DNA of 64,000 nt, taken from NCBI GenBank assembly GCA_016795545.1, contig JAEUGX010000015.1, positions 2,501 through 66,500 of the forward strand. The letters are read 5' to 3'. The translations under genes and the position numbers were made by a program. This DNA comes from Opitutaceae bacterium. GTDB lineage: Bacteria; Verrucomicrobiota; Verrucomicrobiia; Opitutales; Opitutaceae. Below, one piece after another: positions 1-8,557 of this stretch. Each line of letters opens with the position of its first letter. Positions within the stretch are counted from its first letter, which is position 1. Under the pieces are notes generated by a model, which worked only from the letters and a program-made list of their open reading frames with translations, was not told the origin of the DNA and did no database searches.

Positions 1-163
1 GAATGCTAAAGTCGATGAGAAGACTGTGGTCTGTATCATCGAGGCCATGAAAATCATGAATGAAATCCAGGCCGAGGTCAAAGGATTGGTCGTGGAGGTC
101 CTTGTCGAGAACGGCCAGCCCGTCGAGTACGGACAGCGCTTGTTCAAAGTGAAGCTCAACTAA
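1..163 (+). CDS. accB: Biotin carboxyl carrier protein of acetyl-CoA carboxylase, C-terminal part
   Basis: Only the last 53 codons are in the window (frame from base 2, TAA at 161-163). They contain the biotinylation motif EAMKIMNE, whose first Lys is the residue that biotin protein ligase modifies, followed by the hammerhead strands ending [13 protein letters not shown]. AccB carries CO2 from the biotin carboxylase to the carboxyltransferase for malonyl-CoA synthesis in the cytoplasm. accC follows 55 nt downstream on the same strand, the usual accBC arrangement. The N-terminus lies outside the window. Confidence 0.93.
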   Translation, partial: NAKVDEKTVVCIIEAMKIMNEIQAEVKGLVVEVLVENGQPVEYGQRLFKVKLN

Positions 164-176
164 TTGAGCTCCACCC

Positions 177-209
177 AAGCCGGGCAGCTAATGTCCGGCT
201 TAATTTTTA
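177..209 (+). terminator. Hairpin plus T-run between accB and accC (possible attenuator)
   Basis: AAGCCGG (177-183) pairs perfectly with CCGGCTT (195-201) across an 11-nt loop and is followed by AATTTTTAT. This resembles a weak intrinsic terminator. It lies inside what should be an operon and only 10-20 nt before the accC start, so partial termination or attenuation of accC is possible. The short stem and long loop make it weak. Confidence 0.45.
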
Positions 210-218
210 TATATCAGC

Positions 219-1580
219 ATGATACAAAAGATCCTCATCGCTAATCGCGGTGAAATCGCACTGCGCATCATCCGGGCCTGTCGCGAACTGGGAATCAAGA
301 CTCTGGCGGTCTACTCCGAAGCCGATGTCCAATCATTGCACGTTCAATTAGCAGACGAAGCTATTTGCATCGGTGGACCCAAAAGCTCTGATAGCTACCT
401 CAGAGCCGACCGAATCATTAGCGCAGCCGAGATCGCCGATGTAGATGCCATCCATCCCGGCTACGGCTTTCTCTCAGAAAACGCAAAATTCGCTGAGCAA
501 TGCGAGTCCTGTAATATCAAGTTCATTGGCCCTAAGTCTAAGAGCATCCGTATTATGGGCGACAAAGCTGTCGCCAAGGAGACGGTCCGGAAAGCAGGTG
601 TTTCGACGGTACCTGGCTCGGACGGCCCAATCGACAACGAAGCCGAGGCGGTAAAGGTGGCCAGAAAGATCGGGTATCCGGTCATCATCAAAGCCGTGGC
701 AGGGGGCGGGGGTCGCGGGATGCGCATCGCACACAACGACGTCTCCTTTGCCAAAGAATTTCACGTAGCCCGCAATGAAGCGGAGAAGGCGTTTGGCAAC
801 GGCGCGGTCTACATCGAGAAATACATCGAGAAGCCTCGCCACATTGAGTTCCAGATCCTGGCCGATAGCCATGGCAAGGTCCTTCACCTCGGCGAGCGTG
901 ATTGCTCTGTCCAGCGCCGGCACCAAAAGCTCATTGAGGAATCACCCTCCCCCTTCCTGACATCCGACCTGCGCAAGAAGATGGGCAAAGCGGCGATAAA
1001 GGCCGCCGAAGCGGCAGAATACCAGAACGCCGGCACCATCGAGTTCCTGGTCGATGCCAAGGGCAATTTCTACTTCATTGAGATGAACACTCGGATCCAG
1101 GTGGAACATCCGGTCACGGAAGAGGTGACCGGTATCGACCTGATCAAACAGCAGATACACGTAGCGAACGGCGAAAAACTGGGCTTTGACCAGGGAGATA
1201 TCAAATTCGAGAAACATGCTATCGAATGCCGAATCAATGCCGAGGATCCTGCCCGTAATTTTGCTCCCTCACCCGGCACTATCAGCCTGTATTACGCACC
1301 CGGTGGCCACGGTGTCCGTGTCGACTCTCACGTCTATAGCGGCTACACCATCCCTCCCTATTACGACAGCATGATCGGCAAGCTGATCTGCTATGGTTCG
1401 ACGCGCAAAGTCGCGCTCCAGCGCTCCTACCGTGCCCTCAGCGAATACCTGATCCGCGGCATCAAGACCACCATTCCTCTACACAAAGCTATCATGAGCG
1501 ACCCGGTGTTCATCGACGGCAAGGCCACAACGGCCTATATGGAAGACTTCATGTCTCGGACCCCGACCGATCTCTTCTGA
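219..1580 (+). CDS. accC: Biotin carboxylase subunit of acetyl-CoA carboxylase
   Basis: 453 residues, against about 449 for the E. coli enzyme. It catalyses ATP-dependent carboxylation of the biotin on AccB, the first half of malonyl-CoA synthesis. Visible features are the N-terminal biotin-carboxylase fold ([21 protein letters not shown]), [15 protein letters not shown], the ATP-grasp glycine loop GGGGRGMR (about residues 161-168), [16 protein letters not shown], the catalytic-site strand [16 protein letters not shown] and ECRINAEDP. It follows accB on the same strand and ends at a strong terminator. GC here looks lower than in the later pyruvate carboxylase gene, which has a homologous domain, so the two are not recent copies of each other. 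Confidence 0.97.
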   Translation: MIQKILIANRGEIALRIIRACRELGIKTLAVYSEADVQSLHVQLADEAICIGGPKSSDSYLRADRIISAAEIADVDAIHPGYGFLSENAKFAEQCESCNIKFIGPKSKSIRIMGDKAVAKETVRKAGVSTVPGSDGPIDNEAEAVKVARKIGYPVIIKAVAGGGGRGMRIAHNDVSFAKEFHVARNEAEKAFGNGAVYIEKYIEKPRHIEFQILADSHGKVLHLGERDCSVQRRHQKLIEESPSPFLTSDLRKKMGKAAIKAAEAAEYQNAGTIEFLVDAKGNFYFIEMNTRIQVEHPVTEEVTGIDLIKQQIHVANGEKLGFDQGDIKFEKHAIECRINAEDPARNFAPSPGTISLYYAPGGHGVRVDSHVYSGYTIPPYYDSMIGKLICYGSTRKVALQRSYRALSEYLIRGIKTTIPLHKAIMSDPVFIDGKATTAYMEDFMSRTPTDLF

Positions 1581-1612
1581 TCCCGGAACCCATCCCGCCT
1601 CGATCCAAGCAT

Positions 1613-1648
1613 AACCGCGATGCCTGCCCATCGCGGTTATTTTCTTTG
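1613..1648 (+). terminator. Rho-independent terminator after accC
   Basis: Perfect 10-bp stem AACCGCGATG / CATCGCGGTT (1613-1622 with 1629-1638) with a 6-nt loop, followed by ATTTTCTTT. It sits 32 nt after the accC stop and closes the accBC transcript. The next gene begins at 1660, just past the T-run. Confidence 0.9.
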
Positions 1649-1659
1649 GTCAATTCGCC

Positions 1660-2778
1660 GTGAGCCGTCTGCCGTATCTCATCTGCCTGTTACTCTTTGC
1701 GACCATGGTGGCCGCAAAATTCGACCCAGAAACCGGCTTCACCAGCCTCTTGCGCTTCGGCGCGCTGCGCACCGAAACCCGTCTCGATGTTCTTAAGGGC
1801 CTGCCCATCGCCACAGTGGCTGATTCCAACGGCTATGATGGACAATTTTACGCTCAAATCGCGGTCGATCCTTCCCTTAGCTCGCCAGAGTTAAGCCAGG
1901 TGTTGGATGCTCCGAGTTATAGGGCCCGGCGCATTCTCGCGCCTGCAGCCGCCGCGGCCATCGGTCTCGGTCGCCCTTGGTGGATCCTGCAGGCCTATGC
2001 ACTGCTCAATGTGCTGGCGTGGTTTGTCTTCGCATGGCTGCTATGGTCCGAGATTGGCACCACGACCTGGATATCCTTTGCCCGATGGTCCGCGTGTCTA
2101 TTCAGCCTAGGTACACTCGACAGCGTGCGCCAGTCGCTGGTCGATCTCCCGGCTTTGGTTCTGCTCATGCTCGCAGTACGGGCGCATTCCAGGAAAGCAC
2201 AGGCTCCCACGACCGCCTGGACCGCTCTGGGCAGTTTGACCAAGGAAACTAACTTGCTCGGCGCCATGGCATTGCAATTGGATGCCCTCGGCGGCAAAAC
2301 CACCCGACCTCGCGCCATGTTCGTCCTGACTCTCGGCGCCCTGCCTCTGGCCGTCTGGTCGATGTATGTTGGCCAACGCTTTGGTGACACCTTTGCTACC
2401 TATAGCTTGGGAAATTTTTCATGGCCTCTGGCAGGGCTCACCGCACATCTCCAATATTCTGTCGCCCAGCTTTGGACAGGGAATTACGACAGCCGACATA
2501 CCTTCGGGTTGCTGGGGCCCATCAGTCTTGGGCTGCAATTAGTCGTGCTATGGCGAAACCCCGGTCTCTCGCTGCCTTGGTGGCGCATTGGAGCCGCATA
2601 CTCCATCCTGATGCTTTTTCTAAGCGCATGGGTCTGGTCGGGGTATTGGGCGGCCTGCCGGGCAGTCCTGCCGATGACCATCGCATTCAATCTGCTTCTC
2701 CCATCCGGCCGTTGGTTCTGGTCGCTTTGGTGTCTAGGAAACATCACCCTGCTCCATGGTGTCTGGCGTTTTCTCTAG
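1660..2778 (+). CDS. Polytopic membrane protein of unknown function
   Basis: 372 residues from a GTG start just after the accC terminator. At least eight hydrophobic stretches are visible (for example LPYLICLLLFATMV at the N-terminus, WWILQAYALLNVLAWFVFAWLLW and WWRIGAAYSILMLFLSAWVWSGYW). A short non-membrane segment after helix 1 carries DSNGYDGQFYAQIAVDP. The YDGQFY motif recurs in uncharacterised integral-membrane proteins that resemble lipid-linked glycosyltransferases of the DUF2029/ArnT type; I recognise the motif but not a defined family. The first helix is followed by acidic and aromatic residues as in GT-C folds. Its stop precedes the CpeT-like gene by 4 nt, so the two are probably co-transcribed. 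No function is assigned. Confidence 0.7.
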   Translation: MSRLPYLICLLLFATMVAAKFDPETGFTSLLRFGALRTETRLDVLKGLPIATVADSNGYDGQFYAQIAVDPSLSSPELSQVLDAPSYRARRILAPAAAAAIGLGRPWWILQAYALLNVLAWFVFAWLLWSEIGTTTWISFARWSACLFSLGTLDSVRQSLVDLPALVLLMLAVRAHSRKAQAPTTAWTALGSLTKETNLLGAMALQLDALGGKTTRPRAMFVLTLGALPLAVWSMYVGQRFGDTFATYSLGNFSWPLAGLTAHLQYSVAQLWTGNYDSRHTFGLLGPISLGLQLVVLWRNPGLSLPWWRIGAAYSILMLFLSAWVWSGYWAACRAVLPMTIAFNLLLPSGRWFWSLWCLGNITLLHGVWRFL

Positions 2779-2782
2779 CCAC

Positions 2783-3400
2783 ATGCGTCTTCTCTGCTGC
2801 CTAGCTCTTGGATTGATCTTCCTCACCGCTCACGCCGCCGAGTCGAGTGCCGATCCGGGGGCGAAACTGGCTCGCTACATGACGGGAACGTTCAGCAACG
2901 CCGAGCAGTCAAGGTACGACCAGAATTTCCGCGAATTCATCCTTCACACGGCGCCAATCTGGCCCGAACGCACCGACGGCCTGTGGCTCTATTCGGAGCA
3001 GGCCCTCGCCGGTGCCGTCAATCACCCCTTCCGGCAAACCCTATACCAAATCGTCACCCAGCCCGACGGCAGGGTCGAGGTTCGGCTGTTTCAGGCGCCC
3101 GACCCGGTCCGCATCACCGGCGCCTGGAAGAAGCCGGATCTCTTCATCGGCGTCACACCTGATGCCCTTTTGCCCCGGGAGGGGTGCACCCTGTTTCTCG
3201 AACTTCAACCCGACGGAGTTTTCCGCGGGGCGACCCGGGGCGAGGGATGCGCCAGCTCGACCAACGGCTCCCGCTATTCCACGACCGAAGCGGCCTTCGC
3301 CGAACGCGAGCAATATACCTGGGAACGCGGCTTCAACGCCCGCGGAACCCAGGTCTGGGGCTCGATCCACGGGGGATATAAATTTGTCCGGATCGAATAG
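2783..3400 (+). CDS. Secreted CpcT/CpeT-family protein
   Basis: 205 residues from the ATG at 2783; an in-frame ATG at 2756 would overlap the upstream gene and give a poorer signal peptide. From 2783 the N-terminus is a clear signal sequence (MRLLCCLALGLIFLTAHA, cleavage before AESS). The mature part matches the CpeT/CpcT fold: LARYMTGTFSNAEQS near the start, then APIWPERTDGLWLYSEQALAG and PFRQTLYQIV, and a conserved Cys pair region (EGCTLFLEL, GEGCASS). In cyanobacteria the family attaches bilins to phycobiliproteins. Nothing here points to photosynthesis, so the role in this host is unknown. Family call is confident, function is not. Confidence 0.82.
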   Translation: MRLLCCLALGLIFLTAHAAESSADPGAKLARYMTGTFSNAEQSRYDQNFREFILHTAPIWPERTDGLWLYSEQALAGAVNHPFRQTLYQIVTQPDGRVEVRLFQAPDPVRITGAWKKPDLFIGVTPDALLPREGCTLFLELQPDGVFRGATRGEGCASSTNGSRYSTTEAAFAEREQYTWERGFNARGTQVWGSIHGGYKFVRIE

Positions 3401-3447
3401 CCGGCCGGAAGCCGTCGGCATCCGCCCTGGGATCGGCTTTAGCCGCG

Positions 3448-4329
3448 TCAACCAAGCCGAGGCCGACAAAACGCCAGGTCCGCCCACTCGCCCAGTTCGC
3501 GCGATTCGACCGACCAACCCGTCGTCAGCGGCGCAAATGCCGCACGCACCGACTCGAGTTCTCGCCCCAGGATCCCGCTCAGGATCAGGTGTCCGCCGGG
3601 CGCCACCGCCCTGACCAGCCCGGAAGCAAATCGCCCGAGTACATCCGCCTGGATGTTGGCGAGGAGCACGCCCACTTCCGCGCCGGCCAAGCCGGAATCC
3701 AGATCCCCGACAAAAAAGTCGGCCTGCCTCGACAGACCGTTCAACTCCGCATTTTCCCGACTGATCCGAACCGCTTCTGGATCGTTGTCGAACCCGGCGA
3801 CCTCCGCGAAACCCAGTTTCAGCGCCGAGAGCGCCAGGATCCCCGAGCCGCAGCCGGCATCAAGCACCCTCGCGCCAATTCCTTCGCGAGCCGCGATGGC
3901 CACCAGCCGCTCCACCACGAGCCGGGTGGTCTCATGATTGCCAGTGCCGAATGCCATCCCGGGATCCAGCCAAAGCACCTCCTCCCCACTCGGCGGCGCA
4001 AATGTCCCGCGCTCCCACACCGGCACCCAATTCAGACGCCCGAATTTCCACGCCTTGAAATGAACCTTGTAGCTTTCCTTCCAATCCTCGTCGGGGAGTT
4101 GACGCACAACCGTCTCCCCCACCGCCACTCCCACCCCCAGCCCTGCCGCCAGCTCCCGCCAGGCGTCCAACGCCTCTTCCCGCGCCGCAAAATAGCCGGC
4201 AAGCCACGCGCGCCCTGAAGGCTTGTCCTCTAGCACCATGAAACGCTGCTCCTCGCGTTCCGCGAGCCGTTCCTCGAGCGCTCCGATCGCGGGGAGCGCG
4301 ATCTCGGCCTTGAATTCGAACACCGCCAT
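3448..4329 (-). CDS. prmA: Ribosomal protein L11 methyltransferase
   Basis: 293 residues, the same length as E. coli PrmA. It uses S-adenosylmethionine to trimethylate amino groups of ribosomal protein L11. The N-terminal substrate-recognition part is followed by DEDWKESYKVHFKAWKFG, PGMAFGTGNHETTRL (the GTGxHxTT signature) and the SAM motif LDAGCGSGILALSALKLG, then LLANIQADVL (family version of the catalytic N-I/L-x-A motif). The start is ATG at 4329, two bases after the purN stop, so the two are translationally coupled. The same frame stays open upstream only because it runs antisense-like through purN. Confidence 0.94.
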   Translation of the reverse strand: MAVFEFKAEIALPAIGALEERLAEREEQRFMVLEDKPSGRAWLAGYFAAREEALDAWRELAAGLGVGVAVGETVVRQLPDEDWKESYKVHFKAWKFGRLNWVPVWERGTFAPPSGEEVLWLDPGMAFGTGNHETTRLVVERLVAIAAREGIGARVLDAGCGSGILALSALKLGFAEVAGFDNDPEAVRISRENAELNGLSRQADFFVGDLDSGLAGAEVGVLLANIQADVLGRFASGLVRAVAPGGHLILSGILGRELESVRAAFAPLTTGWSVESRELGEWADLAFCRPRLG

Positions 4330-4331
4330 GG

Positions 4332-4910
4332 TCAGACGCCGCCTTGGCTCAGCCGGGCGATCACCGCCGGCAGCAGCTGGTGTTCGGCCGCATGCACCCG
4401 GGCAGCGAGCGTCTCCAGGGTGTCGCCCGGCTCCACCCGGACCGCTGCCTGGTCGAGGATCGGACCGCCATCGACCTCGAGGGTCACCTGGTGCACCGTG
4501 CAGCCGGTGATCTTCACCCCCCGGCGCCACGCCTGCCCGATGCCATCCAGCCCCGGAAAGCTGGGCAGCAGGCTCGGGTGGAGATTGATGATCCGCCCCG
4601 CGAAAGCCTGCAGCAGCCGGGGCTTGAGGACCCGCATGAATCCCGCGAGTACCACGAGGTCGGCGCCGGCTGCTTGGATCGCCGCGATATAACGTTCCTC
4701 CCCCTCCCCCTCCAACTTGGTCTTGAAAGGAGCCGGATCCAGAAAGAACCCCGGCACCCCGAACCGCGCCGCGACCGCCAGGATGCCGGCGTCGGGCTTG
4801 TCCGCAAACACCTGCACCACCTGCGCCGCGCCGAGGCGCCCCTGCTGCTGGGCGCGCAGCACGGCCTCCGCATTGCTGCCCCGGCCGGAACCTAGGATGA
4901 CGACTCGCAT
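4332..4910 (-). CDS. purN: Phosphoribosylglycinamide formyltransferase (GART, folate type)
   Basis: 192 residues from ATG 4910 (MRVVILGSGRGSNAEAVL). PurN transfers a formyl group from 10-formyl-THF to GAR in step 3 of de novo purine synthesis. Visible are the phosphate-binding loop GSGRGSN, the catalytic segment INLHPSLLPSFPG (Asn-His) and HQVTLEVDGGPILDQAAV, with the catalytic Asp in the last block. It lies 97 nt after dnaJ and is followed immediately by prmA. An upstream extension of the frame to 4979 lacks family similarity. Confidence 0.95.
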   Translation of the reverse strand: MRVVILGSGRGSNAEAVLRAQQQGRLGAAQVVQVFADKPDAGILAVAARFGVPGFFLDPAPFKTKLEGEGEERYIAAIQAAGADLVVLAGFMRVLKPRLLQAFAGRIINLHPSLLPSFPGLDGIGQAWRRGVKITGCTVHQVTLEVDGGPILDQAAVRVEPGDTLETLAARVHAAEHQLLPAVIARLSQGGV

Positions 4911-5006
4911 GACGCCGCAGTGCACGCGGAAAGCACGGACGTTGCACGCCGATAATTGCCCGCCACCACAATTCGGCATGGCCCGGGGCCCCGCGCCATG
5001 CCCCGC

Positions 5007-6179
5007 TCAGAAAAACTTCTTGGCCTTCTCGAAGAATCCCTTGCCCATGGGTTCCTCGCTGTCGTGGCTAACGCGGGCAAACTCCTCCAGGATTTTCCGC
5101 TGCTCGGCAGTGAGATGGGTCGGGACATCGACCTTCACCCGGATCAGCTGGTCCCCGTGCGCGCTGCCGCGCAGGTGCGGCATGCCACGGCCCTTGAGCC
5201 GAAACGTGGTGCCGGACTGGGTGCCGGCGGGAATCTTCAGGCTGGCCTTGCCCTGCAGCGTCGGCACCTCGATCGACCCGCCCAACGTCGCCAGCGTGAA
5301 CTTGATCGGGATCTCGCAGAAGAGGTCGTCGCCCTGCCGCTCGAAGACCTCGTGGTCCTTCACGTGCACGACGATGTAAAGGTCGCCCGGCTCCCCGCCC
5401 TGCACGCCAGCTTCGCCGTTGCCGGCCGAACGAAGCTTGTTGCCGGTGTCGACCCCCGGAGGAATCCGGACGTTGATCTTGGCGTTCTCGTTCACCCGGC
5501 CCTGGCCGCCGCACTTGGCGCAGGTCTTCTCGAAGCGCTGGCCCGAGCCGTGACAGGTCGGGCACGCCTGCCGCACGTGGAAGAATCCGCGGGAGGTGGT
5601 GACTTGACCGGCGCCGCGACAGGTGGGACAGGTCGAACGCTTCGAACCCGGCTCGGCGCCCGAACCGCCGCAATGCCCGCACTCGCCGAGCTTGCGGAAG
5701 GAGATCTCCTTCTCGACGCCGTGCGCCGCCTCCTCGAGCGTGATCTCCAGGTCGTAGCGCAGGTCGGAACCCCGGCCCGCGCCGCCTCCATTGCCGCCGC
5801 CGCCGAAAAATTCTTCGAAGATGCCTCCGGCTCCGCCGCCGCCGCCGCCCTGGCCGAAGACTTCCCGGAAGATATCGAACGGATCATGGAAACCGCCGCC
5901 GGCTCCACCGCTGAAGCCCCCGCCACCCCGCGGCCCGGCGCCCTGCTGGAAGGCCGCGTGGCCATAACGGTCGTAGGCCGCCCGCTTCTCGGGATCCTTC
6001 AAGACCTCGTAGGCCTCGGAAACTTTCTTGAACATCTCCTCCGCCTGCTTGTTGCCGGGATTCTTGTCCGGGTGGTACTGAACCGCCTTCTTCCGATAGG
6101 CCTTCTTCAGCTCCTCCTCGCTCGCATTCTTCGCGGCGCCCAGCAGCTCGTAATAATCCTCTTTCTGTCCGGTAGCCAT
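5007..6179 (-). CDS. dnaJ: Chaperone DnaJ (Hsp40, type I)
   Basis: 390 residues with full type I architecture. The J-domain comes first ([16 protein letters not shown] at residues 36-38). A Gly/Phe-rich linker (about 78-130) follows, then four CxxCxGxG zinc motifs ([32 protein letters not shown]) and the C-terminal substrate-binding beta domains. DnaJ delivers unfolded proteins to DnaK and stimulates its ATPase. grpE lies 9 nt upstream in the same transcript; dnaK is not in the window. The linker is unusually long in glycine runs, with two poly-Gly blocks. Confidence 0.97.
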   Translation of the reverse strand: MATGQKEDYYELLGAAKNASEEELKKAYRKKAVQYHPDKNPGNKQAEEMFKKVSEAYEVLKDPEKRAAYDRYGHAAFQQGAGPRGGGGFSGGAGGGFHDPFDIFREVFGQGGGGGGAGGIFEEFFGGGGNGGGAGRGSDLRYDLEITLEEAAHGVEKEISFRKLGECGHCGGSGAEPGSKRSTCPTCRGAGQVTTSRGFFHVRQACPTCHGSGQRFEKTCAKCGGQGRVNENAKINVRIPPGVDTGNKLRSAGNGEAGVQGGEPGDLYIVVHVKDHEVFERQGDDLFCEIPIKFTLATLGGSIEVPTLQGKASLKIPAGTQSGTTFRLKGRGMPHLRGSAHGDQLIRVKVDVPTHLTAEQRKILEEFARVSHDSEEPMGKGFFEKAKKFF

Positions 6180-6188
6180 GGGACGCGC

Positions 6189-6728
6189 TCAGGTTGCCGC
6201 GGCCTTCGCAGGGCCGCTGGAGACGATGACCGACGCCGGGCGCAGCAGGCGGCCGTTCAAGGTATAACCGGGCCGCACGACCTGCATCACCTTCTCCTCC
6301 GCCACGTCCGGGCTCGGCTGGTGAGAGATGCACTCGTGAAAGTTGGGATCGAATTGCTCGCCCGCGGGATTCAGCTCTTTGAGGCCGTGCCGGGCGAGCG
6401 TGCTCTTGAACTGCTCCAGCACCAGCCCGACCCCGTCGACGATCGCCTTGCCCTCGGTCTGCTGCCGCGCCGCCGCGAGCCCGAGCGCCAGGTTGTCGAG
6501 GATGGGGATGACGTCCTCCATCAGCCCGGAAGCGGCAAAAAGCCGGAGCTCCTCCTTTTCGCGCAGCGTGCGCTTCCGGAAATTCTCGAGGTCCGCCACC
6601 GCGCGCGCATACCGGTCATAATTTGCCGCCGCCTCCTGCTTGGCGGCGGCCAGCTGGGCCTCCAGCTCGGACGCGGGGGACGGGGCCGGAGGGGTTTCTT
6701 TGGTTTCAGTCTCGGAAGTTTCGCTCAT
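6189..6728 (-). CDS. grpE: Nucleotide exchange factor GrpE
   Basis: 179 residues from ATG 6728 (MSETSETETKE). An acidic/Pro-rich disordered N-terminus and a coiled coil (LEAQLAAAKQEAAANYDRYARAVADLENFRKRT) precede the four-helix and beta-wing part ending PGYTLNGRLLRPASVIVSSG, the GrpE C-terminal signature. It releases ADP from DnaK. An alternative start at 6767 would overlap the upstream gene by 20 nt and adds non-conserved residues. Co-transcribed with dnaJ. Confidence 0.95.
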   Translation of the reverse strand: MSETSETETKETPPAPSPASELEAQLAAAKQEAAANYDRYARAVADLENFRKRTLREKEELRLFAASGLMEDVIPILDNLALGLAAARQQTEGKAIVDGVGLVLEQFKSTLARHGLKELNPAGEQFDPNFHECISHQPSPDVAEEKVMQVVRPGYTLNGRLLRPASVIVSSGPAKAAAT

Positions 6729-6747
6729 GAGAAGCCAGCACGATACC

Positions 6748-7515
6748 TCAAGGCTTCTTCTTATCAAGCGAGTCCAGCAGGCCCTTCAATTTTTCACCGG
6801 TCTTCTTGCCGGCATCCTGCAGCGTGCCCGTGAGGTCCTTGATCAGGTCCGGACTGGCCTTGAACGGCAGCCCCAGGGCGTCGCTCACCAGACCGAGCGC
6901 CGAACCGGTGAACGGACTCACGATCTTTGCCACGCTGTCGACGTCGCGCAGGTCCCGGCTCAGCTTCAAATTATACTCCTTCGTGACGGGCCGCGCGCCG
7001 GTGTGGTCGATGAAAACCATCTGGTCGAACTTCAGCACCAGATGCCGGATCAGAAACTTCCTTTTGCCGCCGCCCGACGACGGCTCGCCTTCCGCCTGAC
7101 CGGAGAGGCTGTCGTTGAACGCGGTGGCGTTCAGCGTTCCCTGGGCGTTTTTCACCAGGGTCAGGTTGGCGACGTCCACCACGACCTCGTCGGCCACAAA
7201 ACGGTCCCCGAACAGCGAGAACAGCTCCGCATTGGCCCGGAACTCCCGCAAGTCCACGAAGGCCGGCTCGGGCCAGCCGTCGGGGTTTTGCAGCAGGAGG
7301 CCCCGGATCGCCACGTTCGCCGTAAAGGGGTTCACGGATAGGCGCTCGACCTGGACCTTGAAGCCGGTGCGCGAATGGATCGCTGACGTCACCACCCTGG
7401 GCAGCAGGGCCACCCAGAGCAGGGCGACCACCGCCGCCAGCACCGCCAGGACAAGCAGTAGCTTCACACCAATGCCGCCCGCGTTCCGTCGTCGGATAAA
7501 ATGCTCGATCTTCAT
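6748..7515 (-). CDS. AsmA-like membrane-anchored protein
   Basis: 255 residues. One N-terminal transmembrane helix (about residues 17-39, GVKLLLVLAVLAAVVALLWVALLP) is followed by a periplasmic beta-strand-rich domain. The domain starts like the AsmA/YhdP family: the FKVQVERLSVNPFTANVAIRGLLL block, then VVDVANLTLVKNAQGTLN. The C-terminus is a Lys-rich amphipathic tail (KDLTGTLQDAGKKTGEKLKG). AsmA-like proteins are linked to lipid transport to the outer membrane. It overlaps the manA stop by 4 nt (ATGA) and precedes grpE by 19 nt, so it belongs to the manA-grpE-dnaJ transcript. The exact role is not resolved; short for the family. Confidence 0.72.
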   Translation of the reverse strand: MKIEHFIRRRNAGGIGVKLLLVLAVLAAVVALLWVALLPRVVTSAIHSRTGFKVQVERLSVNPFTANVAIRGLLLQNPDGWPEPAFVDLREFRANAELFSLFGDRFVADEVVVDVANLTLVKNAQGTLNATAFNDSLSGQAEGEPSSGGGKRKFLIRHLVLKFDQMVFIDHTGARPVTKEYNLKLSRDLRDVDSVAKIVSPFTGSALGLVSDALGLPFKASPDLIKDLTGTLQDAGKKTGEKLKGLLDSLDKKKP

Positions 7516-8462
7516 GTTGGGATAAAATCTTCCGTGATCAGAACCGTCGCACCCCGCGTGGTCCGGAAGCCAAAAGCGCCGGCCCGCGGCAGCAGGACAT
7601 TGTCCCCTCTATTGACCTCGGATTCTCCCGTCAGTGCGCCGTCCACGACCGAAAGGATCCGGGGCTGCTGCCCGGCAGCGAAGTCCAGCCGGTCGCCTGG
7701 GCCGAGCCGGCGGCGCCGGAGCGTGAACTCCGGGCTGCGCGCCAGAACCTCGCCGGCGGCGTCGCCGCGGATCAGCCGGGGCGCGGGCGCGGTGTTCGCT
7801 TCCAGGCAGGCGAGCGATTGCCGCACGTGCAGCGTCCGCGGCCTGCCATCGAGGCCCACCCGCCCCCAGTCGTACACCCGGTAGGTTGTGTCCGAATTCT
7901 GCTGGATCTCGAGAATCACGTTGCCGGCGTCGATGGCATGCATCGTGCCGCTGTAAATCAATAGAGAGTCACCCTCCCGCACCGCCAGACGCTCGAGACA
8001 GCGGTCTACCGTGCCGGCCGCAATGGCGGCCTCAAACGAGGCCTTCGTGGTTCCGGGGCGGAGCCCCGCATAAACCGCCGCTCCCTCGTCCGTCTCCGCA
8101 AAATACCAGTTCTCAGTCTTGGGTTCGCCCCCCAGTCCGGCGGCGACCTGCGCCGGCGGATGCACCTGCACGCTCAGTCGGTCTCGGCAATCCAGCCATT
8201 TCACCAGGATCGGAAACGGCCGGTCCATCGGCCATCCCGGCCCCATGATCTCTTCCGTATGCGCCTTGATCAGTTCCCGCATCGTCAGGCCGGCCCATTG
8301 CCCGGACACCACCACCGATTGCGCCGCGGGCCGATCCACCATCTCCCAACTCTCCCCAATCGGGCCGCCCTGCGGCAGCTTTCGGCCTAGAAAGGACTCC
8401 AGCCTGCGCCCGCCCCACACCCTTTCCTGGTAGATTGGCCTGAATTTAAGGAATGCTGGCAT
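7512..8462 (-). CDS. manA: Mannose-6-phosphate isomerase, class I
   Basis: 316 residues, like the short Bacillus-type enzymes. It interconverts mannose-6-phosphate and fructose-6-phosphate using zinc. The N-terminus has PIYQERVWGGRRLESFLG and GESWEMVDRP. The cupin metal site is in DRLSVQVHPP and PKTENWYFAE (His, Glu ligands) and in YSGTMHAIDAGNVILEIQQNSDTTYRVYDWGR. First gene of a minus-strand transcript, divergent from ftsK with about 95 nt between starts. Its stop overlaps the next start. Confidence 0.93.
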   Translation of the reverse strand: MPAFLKFRPIYQERVWGGRRLESFLGRKLPQGGPIGESWEMVDRPAAQSVVVSGQWAGLTMRELIKAHTEEIMGPGWPMDRPFPILVKWLDCRDRLSVQVHPPAQVAAGLGGEPKTENWYFAETDEGAAVYAGLRPGTTKASFEAAIAAGTVDRCLERLAVREGDSLLIYSGTMHAIDAGNVILEIQQNSDTTYRVYDWGRVGLDGRPRTLHVRQSLACLEANTAPAPRLIRGDAAGEVLARSPEFTLRRRRLGPGDRLDFAAGQQPRILSVVDGALTGESEVNRGDNVLLPRAGAFGFRTTRGATVLITEDFIPT

Positions 8463-8557
8463 GCGTTGGATGTGAGGAATTTGCGCAAGGCCCCGACCGG
8501 GGGATTTTCCATTGACCCTCCGACCCTATGGACCTGCTATTCTGTTCGCAGACTCAA

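Noticed and set aside
4956..6833. Long plus-strand frame over dnaJ and grpE
   Set aside because: Antisense to two well-conserved chaperone genes; its Leu/Arg/Ala/Glu-rich translation has no recognisable motif.
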